From NCBI GenBank assembly GCA_965222425.1, contig CBDCTW010000008.1, positions 248,001-312,000 on the forward strand: 64,000 nucleotides of DNA, read 5' to 3'. A model generated the notes under the pieces. The model ran no database searches. It saw only the letters and a program-made list of their open reading frames with translations, and was not told where the DNA came from. This stretch comes from CBDCNP01 sp965222425 (GTDB lineage Bacteria; Acidobacteriota; Vicinamibacteria; Marinacidobacterales; DATDRI01). This document shows, one piece after another, positions 35,687 through 43,668 of this stretch. How positions within the stretch are numbered: position 1 is the stretch's first letter; every line of letters starts with the position of its first letter. The position numbers and the translations under genes are program-made.

Positions 35687-36457
35687 ATGTTCGGGCTACC
35701 TTTGGGTGGGTTTATTGGTCTTATTCTTCTCGCAATCTTTTTCCTCAACTGGATCAAGGTTCTCAACGAGTACGAGCGAGGAGTCATCTTTCGCTTGGGG
35801 AAGCTCCTGCCCCACCCGAAGGGGCCGGGCCTCATTTTCGTCTTCAGTCCCATCGACCGCATGGTGAAGATGAATCTTCGCCTGGTCGCGCTCGACGTTC
35901 CGCCCCAGGATGTGATCACGCGCGACAACGTTTCGGTGAAGGTAAACGCGGTGATTTTTTTCCGCGTCGTTCACCCGATCAAAGCGGTGGTCGAGGTGGA
36001 GAACTTTCTCTATGCGACTTCTCAGCTTGCGCAAACGACGCTCCGCAGCGTCCTCGGTCAAGTGGAGTTCGATGGTCTCCTATCCGAACGGGAGCGGCTC
36101 AACATGCAGCTCCAGGATATCCTAGACAAACACACCGACCCGTGGGGCATCAAAGTCACCTCCGTGGAGGTCAAGCACGTCGATCTGCCGGCCGAAATGA
36201 CGCGCGCGCTGGCCAAGCAGGCGGAGGCGGAACGGGAGAAGCGAGCCAAGATCATCCACGCCGACGGTGAGTTCGAAGCCTCTGATAAGTTGGCGGCTGC
36301 GGCGAAGATCGTCGGCCAACACCCGATGGGGATCCAGCTACGCTATCTACAGACTCTTACCGAAATCGCAACCGAAAAAAACTCGACGGTCATATTCCCA
36401 CTTCCGATCGAGCTGATGCAGGAGTTCTTGAATCGGGCCAAGGGTGGCTCTTCGTAA
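35687..36457 (+). CDS. Slipin (SPFH/stomatin-like membrane protein)
   Basis: 256 residues. The N-terminal membrane hairpin is GGFIGLILLAIFFLNWIKVL. The SPFH domain begins VLNEYERGVIFRLGKLLPHP and contains LVALDVPPQDVITRDNVSVK and TTLRSVLGQVEFDGLLSERE. A coiled-coil stretch follows (KQAEAEREKRAKIIHADGEF). Slipins form large oligomeric scaffolds in the inner membrane and often pair with an NfeD protease-like protein. No nfeD is next to it here; downstream lies an IS remnant, so a partner may have been lost. The gene is complete. Confidence 0.9.
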   Translation: MFGLPLGGFIGLILLAIFFLNWIKVLNEYERGVIFRLGKLLPHPKGPGLIFVFSPIDRMVKMNLRLVALDVPPQDVITRDNVSVKVNAVIFFRVVHPIKAVVEVENFLYATSQLAQTTLRSVLGQVEFDGLLSERERLNMQLQDILDKHTDPWGIKVTSVEVKHVDLPAEMTRALAKQAEAEREKRAKIIHADGEFEASDKLAAAAKIVGQHPMGIQLRYLQTLTEIATEKNSTVIFPLPIELMQEFLNRAKGGSS

Positions 36458-36607
36458 GGGGGACGTTGTCGGAAGTTGGCCTCGTCTAATGACATGACGA
36501 TGCAGGACGAGGAACTCAGCATACGGGGCTCGCTCTCGGAGTCTAGCCTCCACAAGGTATCGTCAAGTTAAGCAGAACCGGCGTGCTCATGACCGAGGAT
36601 TTTAACC

Positions 36608-36916
36608 TGTGCCTTCTATTTATTCATCCGGGCGCCCCGAACTTGATTAGTCTCCGGTCTGTCGGCACCATACCTGCTTGATTTCGTCGTTTGTTCGCGC
36701 TCTCATCTCCGCCTTCAAGGCTCATCGCGAGCTGGCTCTCGACAATGTCGCTCTTCGGCAGCAGTTCGCCGTCCTCTGCCGTCCGGTGAAACGGCCGCGG
36801 CTCTCGAAGGTCGACCGCGGGTTGGGTAACTGTAAAGCCTAGGGGGGCCCTTGGCCCAGTCGCTAAGCTGCTGATTTATGGTCTATTTCAAAAGGGCCGA
36901 GTTTTGGCACAGGACG
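36608..36916 (+). mobile_element. Internally deleted integrase-type IS (R5 to R1), copy 2
   Basis: The same structure as 4474-4778: R5 left end, a transposase N-terminal remnant (NVALRQQFAVLCRPVKRP) and R1 right end, joined at the same internal point (GTAACTGTAAAGCCTAGGGG). No target duplication is visible (TTAACC on the left, GGATCTGG on the right). Confidence 0.65.
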
Positions 36917-37066
36917 GGATCTGGTGAAGCGCGACAAACTAAGTTTGGACCTCCTCTGACGCAGATCTACCCGCCAGGTCCGCCCGTTGCGGACGTATTC
37001 CGGGCCGACTTCGAAGCTGAGAAGGAAAGGCTTGAGCGAGAACTCGGGCCCGCGCCGCCCACCTAG
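36917..37066 (+). pseudogene. C-terminal fragment of an unknown protein
   Basis: The frame TKFGPPLTQIYPPGPPVADV, then EKERLERELGPAPPT-stop, begins at the R1 end without its own start. About 45 residues; Pro-rich then a charged helix. The family is not recognised. It is convergent with the redoxin half 11 bases away. Confidence 0.35.
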
Positions 37067-37077
37067 GGTGGCCGTCG

Positions 37078-37395
37078 CTACCGACGAATGATCTGCTGCT
37101 TCAGGAGCGCGTCGACGGCGACGACGAGATTCTCGAAAGGCTGCTCCGTGCTCGGAGCGGGTTGCAGCCGTCCTTCGCGATCGATTAGGTAGTTGGCGGG
37201 GTATCGCGCCGTCGTCTGATAAATCTCGGGGACGTCCCCCTCGATCGTCAGGAGGGGGTAGCTCACCGACAGGACGTTTTCTTCGAAGTCGAGCTGCGTT
37301 TCGAGGTCCTCTGTGGAGAGGCCGAAGACCATGAATCCCTGTTTCTTGCGTTCCTGATAGAGCTTGTCGAGACCCGGCATTTCCTTACGGCACGG
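37078..37395 (-). pseudogene. TlpA-like redoxin, C-terminal half (separated)
   Basis: About 106 residues starting K-E-M-P-G-L-D and containing FMVFGLSTEDLETQLDFEEN, then TTARYPANYLIDREGRLQPA. The cis-proline strand (RYPANYLID) is typical of the second half of the thioredoxin fold. Directly upstream on this strand is CCGTGCCGT and then the R2 MITE at 37396. The same 9 bases end the N-terminal half at 25059. The halves are two parts of one gene. Confidence 0.85.
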
Positions 37396-37508
37396 TGCCT
37401 TGGTGCATAACTCTGGACAACTCTAAAGGAATCAGCAGGTTACGTTTTTTGGCCAAAAACGTAACCTGCTGATTCCTTTAGAGTTGTCCAGAGTTATGCA
37501 CCAAGGCA
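37396..37508. repeat. R2 MITE, copy C, perfect palindrome
   Basis: 113 bp made of two 54-base arms that are exact reverse complements around a 5-base centre (TGGCC). Both arms correspond to the right arm of the other copies; the normal left arm is missing. It can fold into a very long hairpin. Confidence 0.9.
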
Positions 37509-38615
37509 AACCCTTTCCGCTCCCGCCGGGCGTCGGATAGTGACGCTGTCAGAAGCTCGTTCGAACACCGGCGGGTCGAGGGTGGGATAGTAATCATGGT
37601 CCCGAAGCGCTCGAATGAACCTTTCCACGTTTCCGTCCATCAAGTCTAGAACATAGTCCCGCGCCCGCTTCCAATGCACATCCCGCGTGCGGGGACGATT
37701 CTTCCTTCCGGAGCCCGCATCGCCCCAGCGGGCCGACTCACAAAACATCGCCGCTTCCACGTAGTCCGCTAGCTTTCGAAAATTGGTTTGGTTTATATGG
37801 TCCGCGAGGGGACCGCCATTGTAGCAGGCACGATAGACGCGATCCGCGAACTCCAGCCGGAACTCTGGGCTGTCCGCCAAAGCCATCCATAGTTGGTGTA
37901 GCACGGACGTTCCGCCCGACACGAACTTGGGTGGAACCCAAGCCCCCGCATGCCCAACTTTGTCAGCAAGCCCGTAGGTATTCTCCGAATCCCAGCAGAA
38001 ATACAATCCGGCACCGGGAGGGTGAATCCGAATCCCTCCATACCAATTTCGTTTTCCCCAATCTCCCGTACCGGAAAACCAATTCAGCAGGATGTAGTCG
38101 CTAAACTGGGACGTATTCAATAGGGTTTTCATCTCCCGGTATTTTGCGGGCTCCGAGAGGTCATGCTCACGCGCATAACGGTGCATGGTGATATACCAGC
38201 GCGGGTGGTTCGGCTTCCGACTACGCCCGAATGGTTGATAGCAAACCAGTCAGCCGGATCGCCGCCATAGTACGAAGCGAGAAAACGCCGCTCTGGACGC
38301 TCCACCGCGTTATATACGCCCCAGTAAATCCCGTTCAGATAGAGATGCACGAAAATGCCGTGCGCAGCCGTACCGCTCAAAGAAAGCTGCGAGTCTCGAG
38401 CGTGTTGGTCGCGGACATAGACCGCCAATTCGCTCACTCCCGGCCAGACGAGGATCCTGCCTCTCGACCAGTTTTCTTCCCCCCCTGCCCGAAGAACGAT
38501 GGTATTGAACTCTTTCACTGCAGATTAGGCATGATGCACGGCACTCTCGAAAAAAGGGTATCTCAACATTCCTGGACCGAAGTCTTTGTTGAAGACTAGT
38601 CGGAACGAGTTCTTT
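37509..38615 (-). pseudogene. CotH-family protein, multiply disrupted
   Basis: The reading runs from the IS21 junction: NSFRLVFNKDFGPGMLRYPF, an in-frame TAA at about 38526, then EFNTIVLRAGGEENWSRGRI, HGIFVHLYLNGIYWGVYNAV, a frameshift near 38200, and HDLSEPAKYREMKTLLNTSQ with LLNWFSGTGDWGKRNWYGGI. These are CotH protein-kinase-like landmarks (secreted protein kinases related to spore coat CotH). The 5' end continues across IS21 copy 3 to 41185-41196. The 3' end stops at the palindromic MITE. It is clearly non-functional. Confidence 0.75.
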
Positions 38616-38765
38616 TGTGTTTGTCCACTCGGTCTGGCCCACTTTGCTCATCTAATTTGGCCCACCCTAAGTTATTGATTAATAAAGACGAGCTGTAAGA
38701 AAGCCCCTTTCCTTATTCCGCGGCCGGAACGAAGTGCAGGCCGCGGCTAGTGAAACCCAACGAAC

Positions 38766-39539
38766 TCATGCCTTTATGGTCTTTTTCTCGCTCTTCAGGG
38801 TGCGCCGGAACCGATAGGATTCGGTGCCGGTTTCGAGTATGTGCGCCTGGTCCGTGACTCGGTCGAGCAGTGCCTTGCACAGGCGGACGTTCGTGAACAC
38901 CTGGGTCCACTCCGAGAAGGGCAGGTTGGTGGTGATCACGAGCGCCGCCCTTTCGCATCGTTCCGAAACCACTTGGAACAGAAGCTCGGCGCCGACATCG
39001 GCGAGTGGGACGTAGCCGAGCTCGTCGATGCACAACAACTCGTAGCGGGCGTAGCGACGGATCACTCGCGAGAGTTCGTGCTCCTCCCTAGCTTCAACGA
39101 GTTCGTTGACGAGTCTCGAGGCCGTCGTGAAGCGAACGCGGCGACGTTGCTGGCACGCCGCTACACACAATGCCGTGGCCAGATGAGTCTTGCCTGTGCC
39201 GGCATCGCCGAGAAACAGAACCGGCCGTGCATGGTCGATGTAGTCGCCTTCGGCCAGTTCTCGTATCCGACGGGCGGAGACCTTCGGCGATTGCGAGAAG
39301 TCGAACTCCTCGAGCGTCTTCGCTCTCGGTAGTTGTGCTTCCTTCAGTCGTCTTTGAACCGCGCGGTGTTCACGCTCCTCGACTTCGGCGCTGAGCAGCA
39401 CGTCGAGGTAGCGGACATAGCTGTGCTCGTCGCGCTGCGCTTGTTCGGCAATCTTCTGGAACTGCGTTGCCACGCTCGGCATGCGAAGCGTCTTGCAATG
39501 CTGACGGATGCTCTGGAGCTCGATGCTCTTCGCGTTCAC
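38766..39539 (-). CDS. istB: IS21 helper ATPase IstB, copy 3
   Basis: Identical 257-residue AAA+ protein, with an ATGA overlap with istA. Confidence 0.95.
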   Translation of the reverse strand: MNAKSIELQSIRQHCKTLRMPSVATQFQKIAEQAQRDEHSYVRYLDVLLSAEVEEREHRAVQRRLKEAQLPRAKTLEEFDFSQSPKVSARRIRELAEGDYIDHARPVLFLGDAGTGKTHLATALCVAACQQRRRVRFTTASRLVNELVEAREEHELSRVIRRYARYELLCIDELGYVPLADVGAELLFQVVSERCERAALVITTNLPFSEWTQVFTNVRLCKALLDRVTDQAHILETGTESYRFRRTLKSEKKTIKA

Positions 39540-41077
39540 GAGTTCACCTCGCCGATCAGCGCGTTGTAATGGCCAACACCTGGCAAGGAACGTTCGTACT
39601 TCGTGAGCTCTCCGAGCTCCACATCGCCAAGAGCCTGCGCCTGCTCACGTCGAAGAACTGATGATTCGACGAGGTGACGGATCGCCTCAGCATCCGTACA
39701 GCCGAGTTCGAGCGCTTGACTCACCGCCTCACGCAGCTTGTCGTAGCCGTGCTCGCGGCCGAGCTGCACGAGCTCGACCATCTGGCGGGTTCCTTCGAGC
39801 TTCCCGTGACGTCGATTCAGCTTGGACCACAACTCGTCGTAGCTCGTGGGCCACCGACCTTTCTCCCGCCATTGAGCGAGCGGCGTCGAGCCGGCCAACG
39901 CTCCAGGCTTCCTGACCAGAACATCCAAGTAGTGCTCGAGTTCATAAATCGACTGGCTGCGGCCGTAGCAGCGCTCGTGGCGTGCCACGACGTGGCCCTC
40001 GTGCCAGATCTCAACTTCCAACGGCAGTAGCTTGGCCACAACTCGCCGGTCCCGTTTCAACGGAGTCGAGTACCAGTTCGTGCCGACTCGAACGCAGCCT
40101 TTCTTGTTCACCTTTGCAAATCGTCGCTCCTCGATATCGAACCCCTCGACGGTCAATGGCAACAGATGCTCCCGTTCAAGCTCCATCGCTGTTCCGACAG
40201 CATGCTCCTTGCCGCTAATGTGGCGCGTCGCATCCTTGAGACAGCACGAGAGCAGATACTCGTTCAGCTCATCCCAGTTCGAAAACTCCGGTACCGGCGT
40301 CAGATAGTTGCGCCGGAAGTAGCCGACTTCGCTTTCCACCCCGCCCTTCTCGTTGCCTCGACTCGGATTACAAAACTCCGAGTCGAATCCCCAATGGGAG
40401 CGAAACGCCACGAATCGCTCCGTCTGCTCTCGTTGATAACCACGCAGAATCTTAGTGACCGCGAGTGACAGGTTGTCGTAGCGCATGCGGCGGAACACGC
40501 CACCAAAGAACTCGAACGCATGCTCCTGCGCTTCGAAAAATGCTTGTTGCGTCGGACGCGGATAGCCGCGATGCAACGCGCCTCCTCCCGCCATGCTTCG
40601 GACTACGAGCGTGTGGACCTTCTCGAGCTCACCTCCGATCCGCGCGTACGCCTCGTACCAGTCCACTTGCCCTTCATCGCCCCACGCGTAGCTCTGCGGA
40701 ACAAAAATCTCTGTGTCCTTCAGGCCGAGCTCGCTCTTCCGACGAGCGACGTAGCGACGTACCGTTGATTCGCCAATCTCATGCTCCGGATGCTCGGCGC
40801 GCAACCGGGACCAGATACGACGAGCCGTATGGCGTTGCTTCCGAGGCGCTCGCTTGTCCTCCTTCAGGACCGCGTCGATGAACTCGCGTACTTCCTCAAG
40901 CTTCGGACTCGCACGCTCCGCGACTTTACGCTCCGGCGGTACCGCGCTCTCCAGCGCCTGACGCACCATCCGACGGTGTACTCCGAACTCCTTCGCCACT
41001 CCCTTTATCGTTCCTACTCCGTGCTCGTACTCGCCACGGATCTGCTCGAACAATCGCACTTTCGCACCCCTTTTCAA
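39536..41077 (-). CDS. istA: IS21 transposase IstA, copy 3
   Basis: Identical 513-residue DDE transposase, with an intact frame. Confidence 0.95.
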   Translation of the reverse strand: MKRGAKVRLFEQIRGEYEHGVGTIKGVAKEFGVHRRMVRQALESAVPPERKVAERASPKLEEVREFIDAVLKEDKRAPRKQRHTARRIWSRLRAEHPEHEIGESTVRRYVARRKSELGLKDTEIFVPQSYAWGDEGQVDWYEAYARIGGELEKVHTLVVRSMAGGGALHRGYPRPTQQAFFEAQEHAFEFFGGVFRRMRYDNLSLAVTKILRGYQREQTERFVAFRSHWGFDSEFCNPSRGNEKGGVESEVGYFRRNYLTPVPEFSNWDELNEYLLSCCLKDATRHISGKEHAVGTAMELEREHLLPLTVEGFDIEERRFAKVNKKGCVRVGTNWYSTPLKRDRRVVAKLLPLEVEIWHEGHVVARHERCYGRSQSIYELEHYLDVLVRKPGALAGSTPLAQWREKGRWPTSYDELWSKLNRRHGKLEGTRQMVELVQLGREHGYDKLREAVSQALELGCTDAEAIRHLVESSVLRREQAQALGDVELGELTKYERSLPGVGHYNALIGEVNS

Positions 41078-41196
41078 CCGACCCTCCTCTCCGGGTTCTT
41101 CCCCGGCTCAGGGTATCGGTCTCGATGGGGTGGGCCAAATCAAATGAGCGAAATGGGCCAATTCAGACTAGCGAACACATCTTTTCCTTGGGATGC

Positions 41197-41494
41197 GGGT
41201 GCTTCCGCAATTAAGTGTTGGCGGCCAGCCCCTAACCGGTCTGCGTGCTAGAGTTTGAACCAGAATTCCGAAGACACAGTTCTCTCATCGTCAGGGCAGA
41301 GCCAAAGTGAAGAATAGCAGATGTCTCAATCTCGCATGTCCGTTGCGGGGCAAAGTGAGTTCCGGAAACATCGTTCGCCACGGATTCTACCGAACCAGGT
41401 CCGGGAAACGCCGTCGATACCGGTGCGGCGAGTGCGGAAAGACGTTCTCCTCGACGAAAGGCACGCCCTACTACCGTCTCCAACATCGAAGATC
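41197..41494 (+). pseudogene. IS1-like element, left end and transposase N-terminus
   Basis: Terminus GGGTGCTTCCGCAATTAAGT, then a GTG start at 41307 encoding MKNSRCLNLACPLRGKVS, GHGFYRTRSGKRRRYRC-like residues and CGECGKTF. The pattern is a four-cysteine zinc ribbon at the transposase N-terminus. It is cut by R2 copy D after about 63 codons. The C-terminal half of the same IS type is seen at 29170-29436. Confidence 0.65.
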
Positions 41495-41608
41495 TGCCTT
41501 GGTGCATAACTCTGGACAACTCTAAAGGAATCAGCAGGTTACGTTTTTGGGCCAAAAATCGCAGAGTCAATGGAATCAATAACTTACCTGTATTTATGCA
41601 CCAAGGCA
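41495..41608 (-). repeat. R2 MITE, copy D
   Basis: A 114-bp copy in the orientation opposite to A and B. Its left flank is an IS1-like transposase and its right flank is AT-rich leader DNA of the next gene; the two do not match, so a rearrangement used this copy as well. Confidence 0.8.
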
Positions 41609-41757
41609 GCTTTTGGATGGCAGACTCACCTTTTTCTATTTTCATTTCTCTATATTTAGAAATAGCACGGATTGCAATTGTAGTGATACAATTCAGTAAC
41701 TTTGGCTGAGTCAAACAGCAAAAACAGATTGAGAATTGTATTTCTATCAAATATTTG

Positions 41758-41786
41758 TTGACAATTAATTAGGCGCTGTGTACTCT
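41758..41786 (+). promoter_or_regulatory. Probable sigma-70 promoter of glnA
   Basis: TTGACA at 41758-41763, a 17-base spacer, then TACTCT at 41781-41786. It lies in a conspicuously AT-rich leader (41609-41845) some 60 bases before the glutamine synthetase ATG. GGAG at about 41832 is the ribosome-binding site. Confidence 0.55.
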
Positions 41787-41845
41787 TATCGCTGGGGAGT
41801 GTAAACCCCGCCGTTTTTCACCCAAAACCAAAAGGAGAAAGCATT

Positions 41846-43273
41846 ATGGCGACTTCCGCCCCGCCGAGAACCGTGGACTACGAGCCCAAGACGAATTGGA
41901 CGAGGCAAGAGATTCTCGAGACGACCCGCGCGTTGGGGGTTCGTTTCATGAGGCTCCAGTTCACCGACATTCTTGGCGTGAACAAGAACGTGGAGGTCCC
42001 CTTTCAGCAATTCGAAAAGGCCCTCGATGGCGAGATACAGTTCGACGGCTCGTCGATCGAAGGCTTCGTGCGCATCGAGGAGTCGGACATGGTGTTGCAT
42101 CCCGATCTCCGAACCTTCCGGGTCCTCCCTTTCGCGGGCACCAACGGTTCTTCAAATGGGGGCAATGGAGGCCATGGAGCCGATTGGTTGGATGGGTCTG
42201 CCGATCGGGTGGCCCGTCTCATTTGCGACATCTACCACCCCAACGGCACTCCGTTCGAGGGTTGTCCCCGCCTAGCGTTGCAAAGAATAACCGAGGAAGC
42301 CACGGCCATGGGATTTACCATGATGGCGGGGCCGGAAGCCGAGTTCTTCCTATTTCAGAGAGGGGCGAATGGTCCCACCACCGAGTCCCATGATGCGGGG
42401 AGCTACTTCGACCTCACTCCCGTCGACCGGGGTGAGGACGCGCGGCGTGACATCGTGAACGCTCTCGAAGCAATGGGTTTCGAGGTCGAGGCCGCCCATC
42501 ACGAGGTGGCTCCGGCGCAGCACGAGATCGATTTCAAGTACGCCGACGCTCTTTCGACTGCGGACCACGTCGCCACTTTTCGTTTCATTGTGAGACACGT
42601 GGCCCTCCAGCATGGTCTGCACGCGACCTTCATGCCGAAGCCGATTTTCGGAATCAGCGGCTCCGGCATGCATACTCACCAGTCGCTTTTCCGCGGAGAG
42701 GAAAACGCCTTCTACGATCCTCGTGGGGAGCACGAGCTCTCCGACACCGGGCTTCACTATATCGGCGGCATCCTCCGTCACGCGCGAGGTTTTTGCGCCA
42801 TCACCAACCCCTTGGTCAACTCTTACAAACGGCTGGTTCCGGGCTTCGAAGCGCCCACCAACGTTGCGTGGTCCATGCGCAACCGAAGCCCACTTGTGAG
42901 GGTCCCCGAGAAACGGGGGTCGGGCACCCGTATCGAGGTGCGTATGCCGGATCCCTCGGCGAATCCGTACCTAGCGTTGGCGGTGATGTTGAAAGCCGGC
43001 CTGGACGGGATAAAAAACAAGATCGACCCCGGCCCTCCGGTCAACAAGAACATCTACAAGATGAGTCATCGAGAGAGGCGTCGTCTGAAGATCGACGAGC
43101 TACCCGGTGATCTTCGAGAGGCGGTGGACGCCCTCGAGAAGGACAAGGTCGTCCAAGAAGCGTTGACTCCCCACATCCTGGCCAACTTCATCGCGGCGAA
43201 AAGAGCGGAGTGGCACGACTACATCGCTCAGGTCCATGAGTGGGAGTTGAACCGTTACTTGTCGGTGTACTAA
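41846..43273 (+). CDS. glnA: Glutamine synthetase, type I
   Basis: 475 residues; ligates ammonia to glutamate with ATP. Landmarks: the beta-grasp FDGSSIEGFVRIEESDM, AGPEAEFFLF, HEVAPAQHEIDFKYADAL (metal-binding glutamates), GSGMHTHQSLF, NSYKRLVPGFEAPTNVAWSM and RIEVRMPDPSANPYLALAVM. The C-terminal region NKNIYKMSHRERRRLKIDEL lacks the NLYDLPPEE tyrosine adenylylation motif. It therefore resembles the GSI-alpha subgroup rather than the adenylylation-controlled GSI-beta. A Gly/Asn-rich loop NGSSNGGNGGHGADW at about residues 101-115 is an insertion relative to the usual enzyme. A MITE sits just upstream of its promoter. Confidence 0.95.
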   Translation: MATSAPPRTVDYEPKTNWTRQEILETTRALGVRFMRLQFTDILGVNKNVEVPFQQFEKALDGEIQFDGSSIEGFVRIEESDMVLHPDLRTFRVLPFAGTNGSSNGGNGGHGADWLDGSADRVARLICDIYHPNGTPFEGCPRLALQRITEEATAMGFTMMAGPEAEFFLFQRGANGPTTESHDAGSYFDLTPVDRGEDARRDIVNALEAMGFEVEAAHHEVAPAQHEIDFKYADALSTADHVATFRFIVRHVALQHGLHATFMPKPIFGISGSGMHTHQSLFRGEENAFYDPRGEHELSDTGLHYIGGILRHARGFCAITNPLVNSYKRLVPGFEAPTNVAWSMRNRSPLVRVPEKRGSGTRIEVRMPDPSANPYLALAVMLKAGLDGIKNKIDPGPPVNKNIYKMSHRERRRLKIDELPGDLREAVDALEKDKVVQEALTPHILANFIAAKRAEWHDYIAQVHEWELNRYLSVY

Positions 43274-43361
43274 GGAGTAAGAGCGTTCACCCTCACCCGC
43301 CGTCTGGCCACCTGCTTTTTTGGCACGGCGTATTTTGACGGCCAACTCTCTCCCTGGAAGG

Positions 43362-43400
43362 GAGTGATATTAAAGGACTAAGAGTCCTTTAATATCACTC
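43362..43400. repeat. Perfect 18-bp palindrome between convergent genes
   Basis: Arms GAGTGATATTAAAGGACT and AGTCCTTTAATATCACTC around AAG. It lies between the glnA stop and the protease-fragment stop (TGA at 43395-43397 lies inside it). It may act as a bidirectional hairpin terminator, though no T-run follows. Confidence 0.6.
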
Positions 43401-43518
43401 GACCACCAGACTGACGAACAACATTCGTCCTTGACGGTCTATCTGCAGCACGACCGGATCCCCGGGTCGGAGCCTCGCTAGAGACGCCCGCAACTCGGAC
43501 AGCGTGGCGACCGGCAGG
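43395..43518 (-). pseudogene. HtrA-like protease, C-terminal tail
   Basis: LPVATLSELRASLARLRPGD, then PVVLQIDRQGRMLFVSLVVE-stop. This is the last half of a PDZ domain. Removing IS21 copy 4 and one GCAGG duplication joins it in frame to 46083 (VIQAVNR-LPVATL). Confidence 0.85.
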
Positions 43519-43668
43519 TGTGTTTGTCCACTCGGTCTGGCCCACTTTGCTCATCTAATTTGGCCCACCCTAAGTTATTGATTAATAAAGACGAGCTGTA
43601 AGAAAGCCCCTTTCCTTATTCCGCGGCCGGAACGAAGTGCAGGCCGCGGCTAGTGAAACCCAACGAAC

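Larger units (their letters stand above)
38616..41179 (-). mobile_element. IS21-family element, copy 3
   Basis: Complete, 2,564 bp, with a TCTTT duplication (38611-38615 and 41180-41184). Excising it rejoins the CotH frame (P-K-E-K-N-S-F-R-L). Confidence 0.95.
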
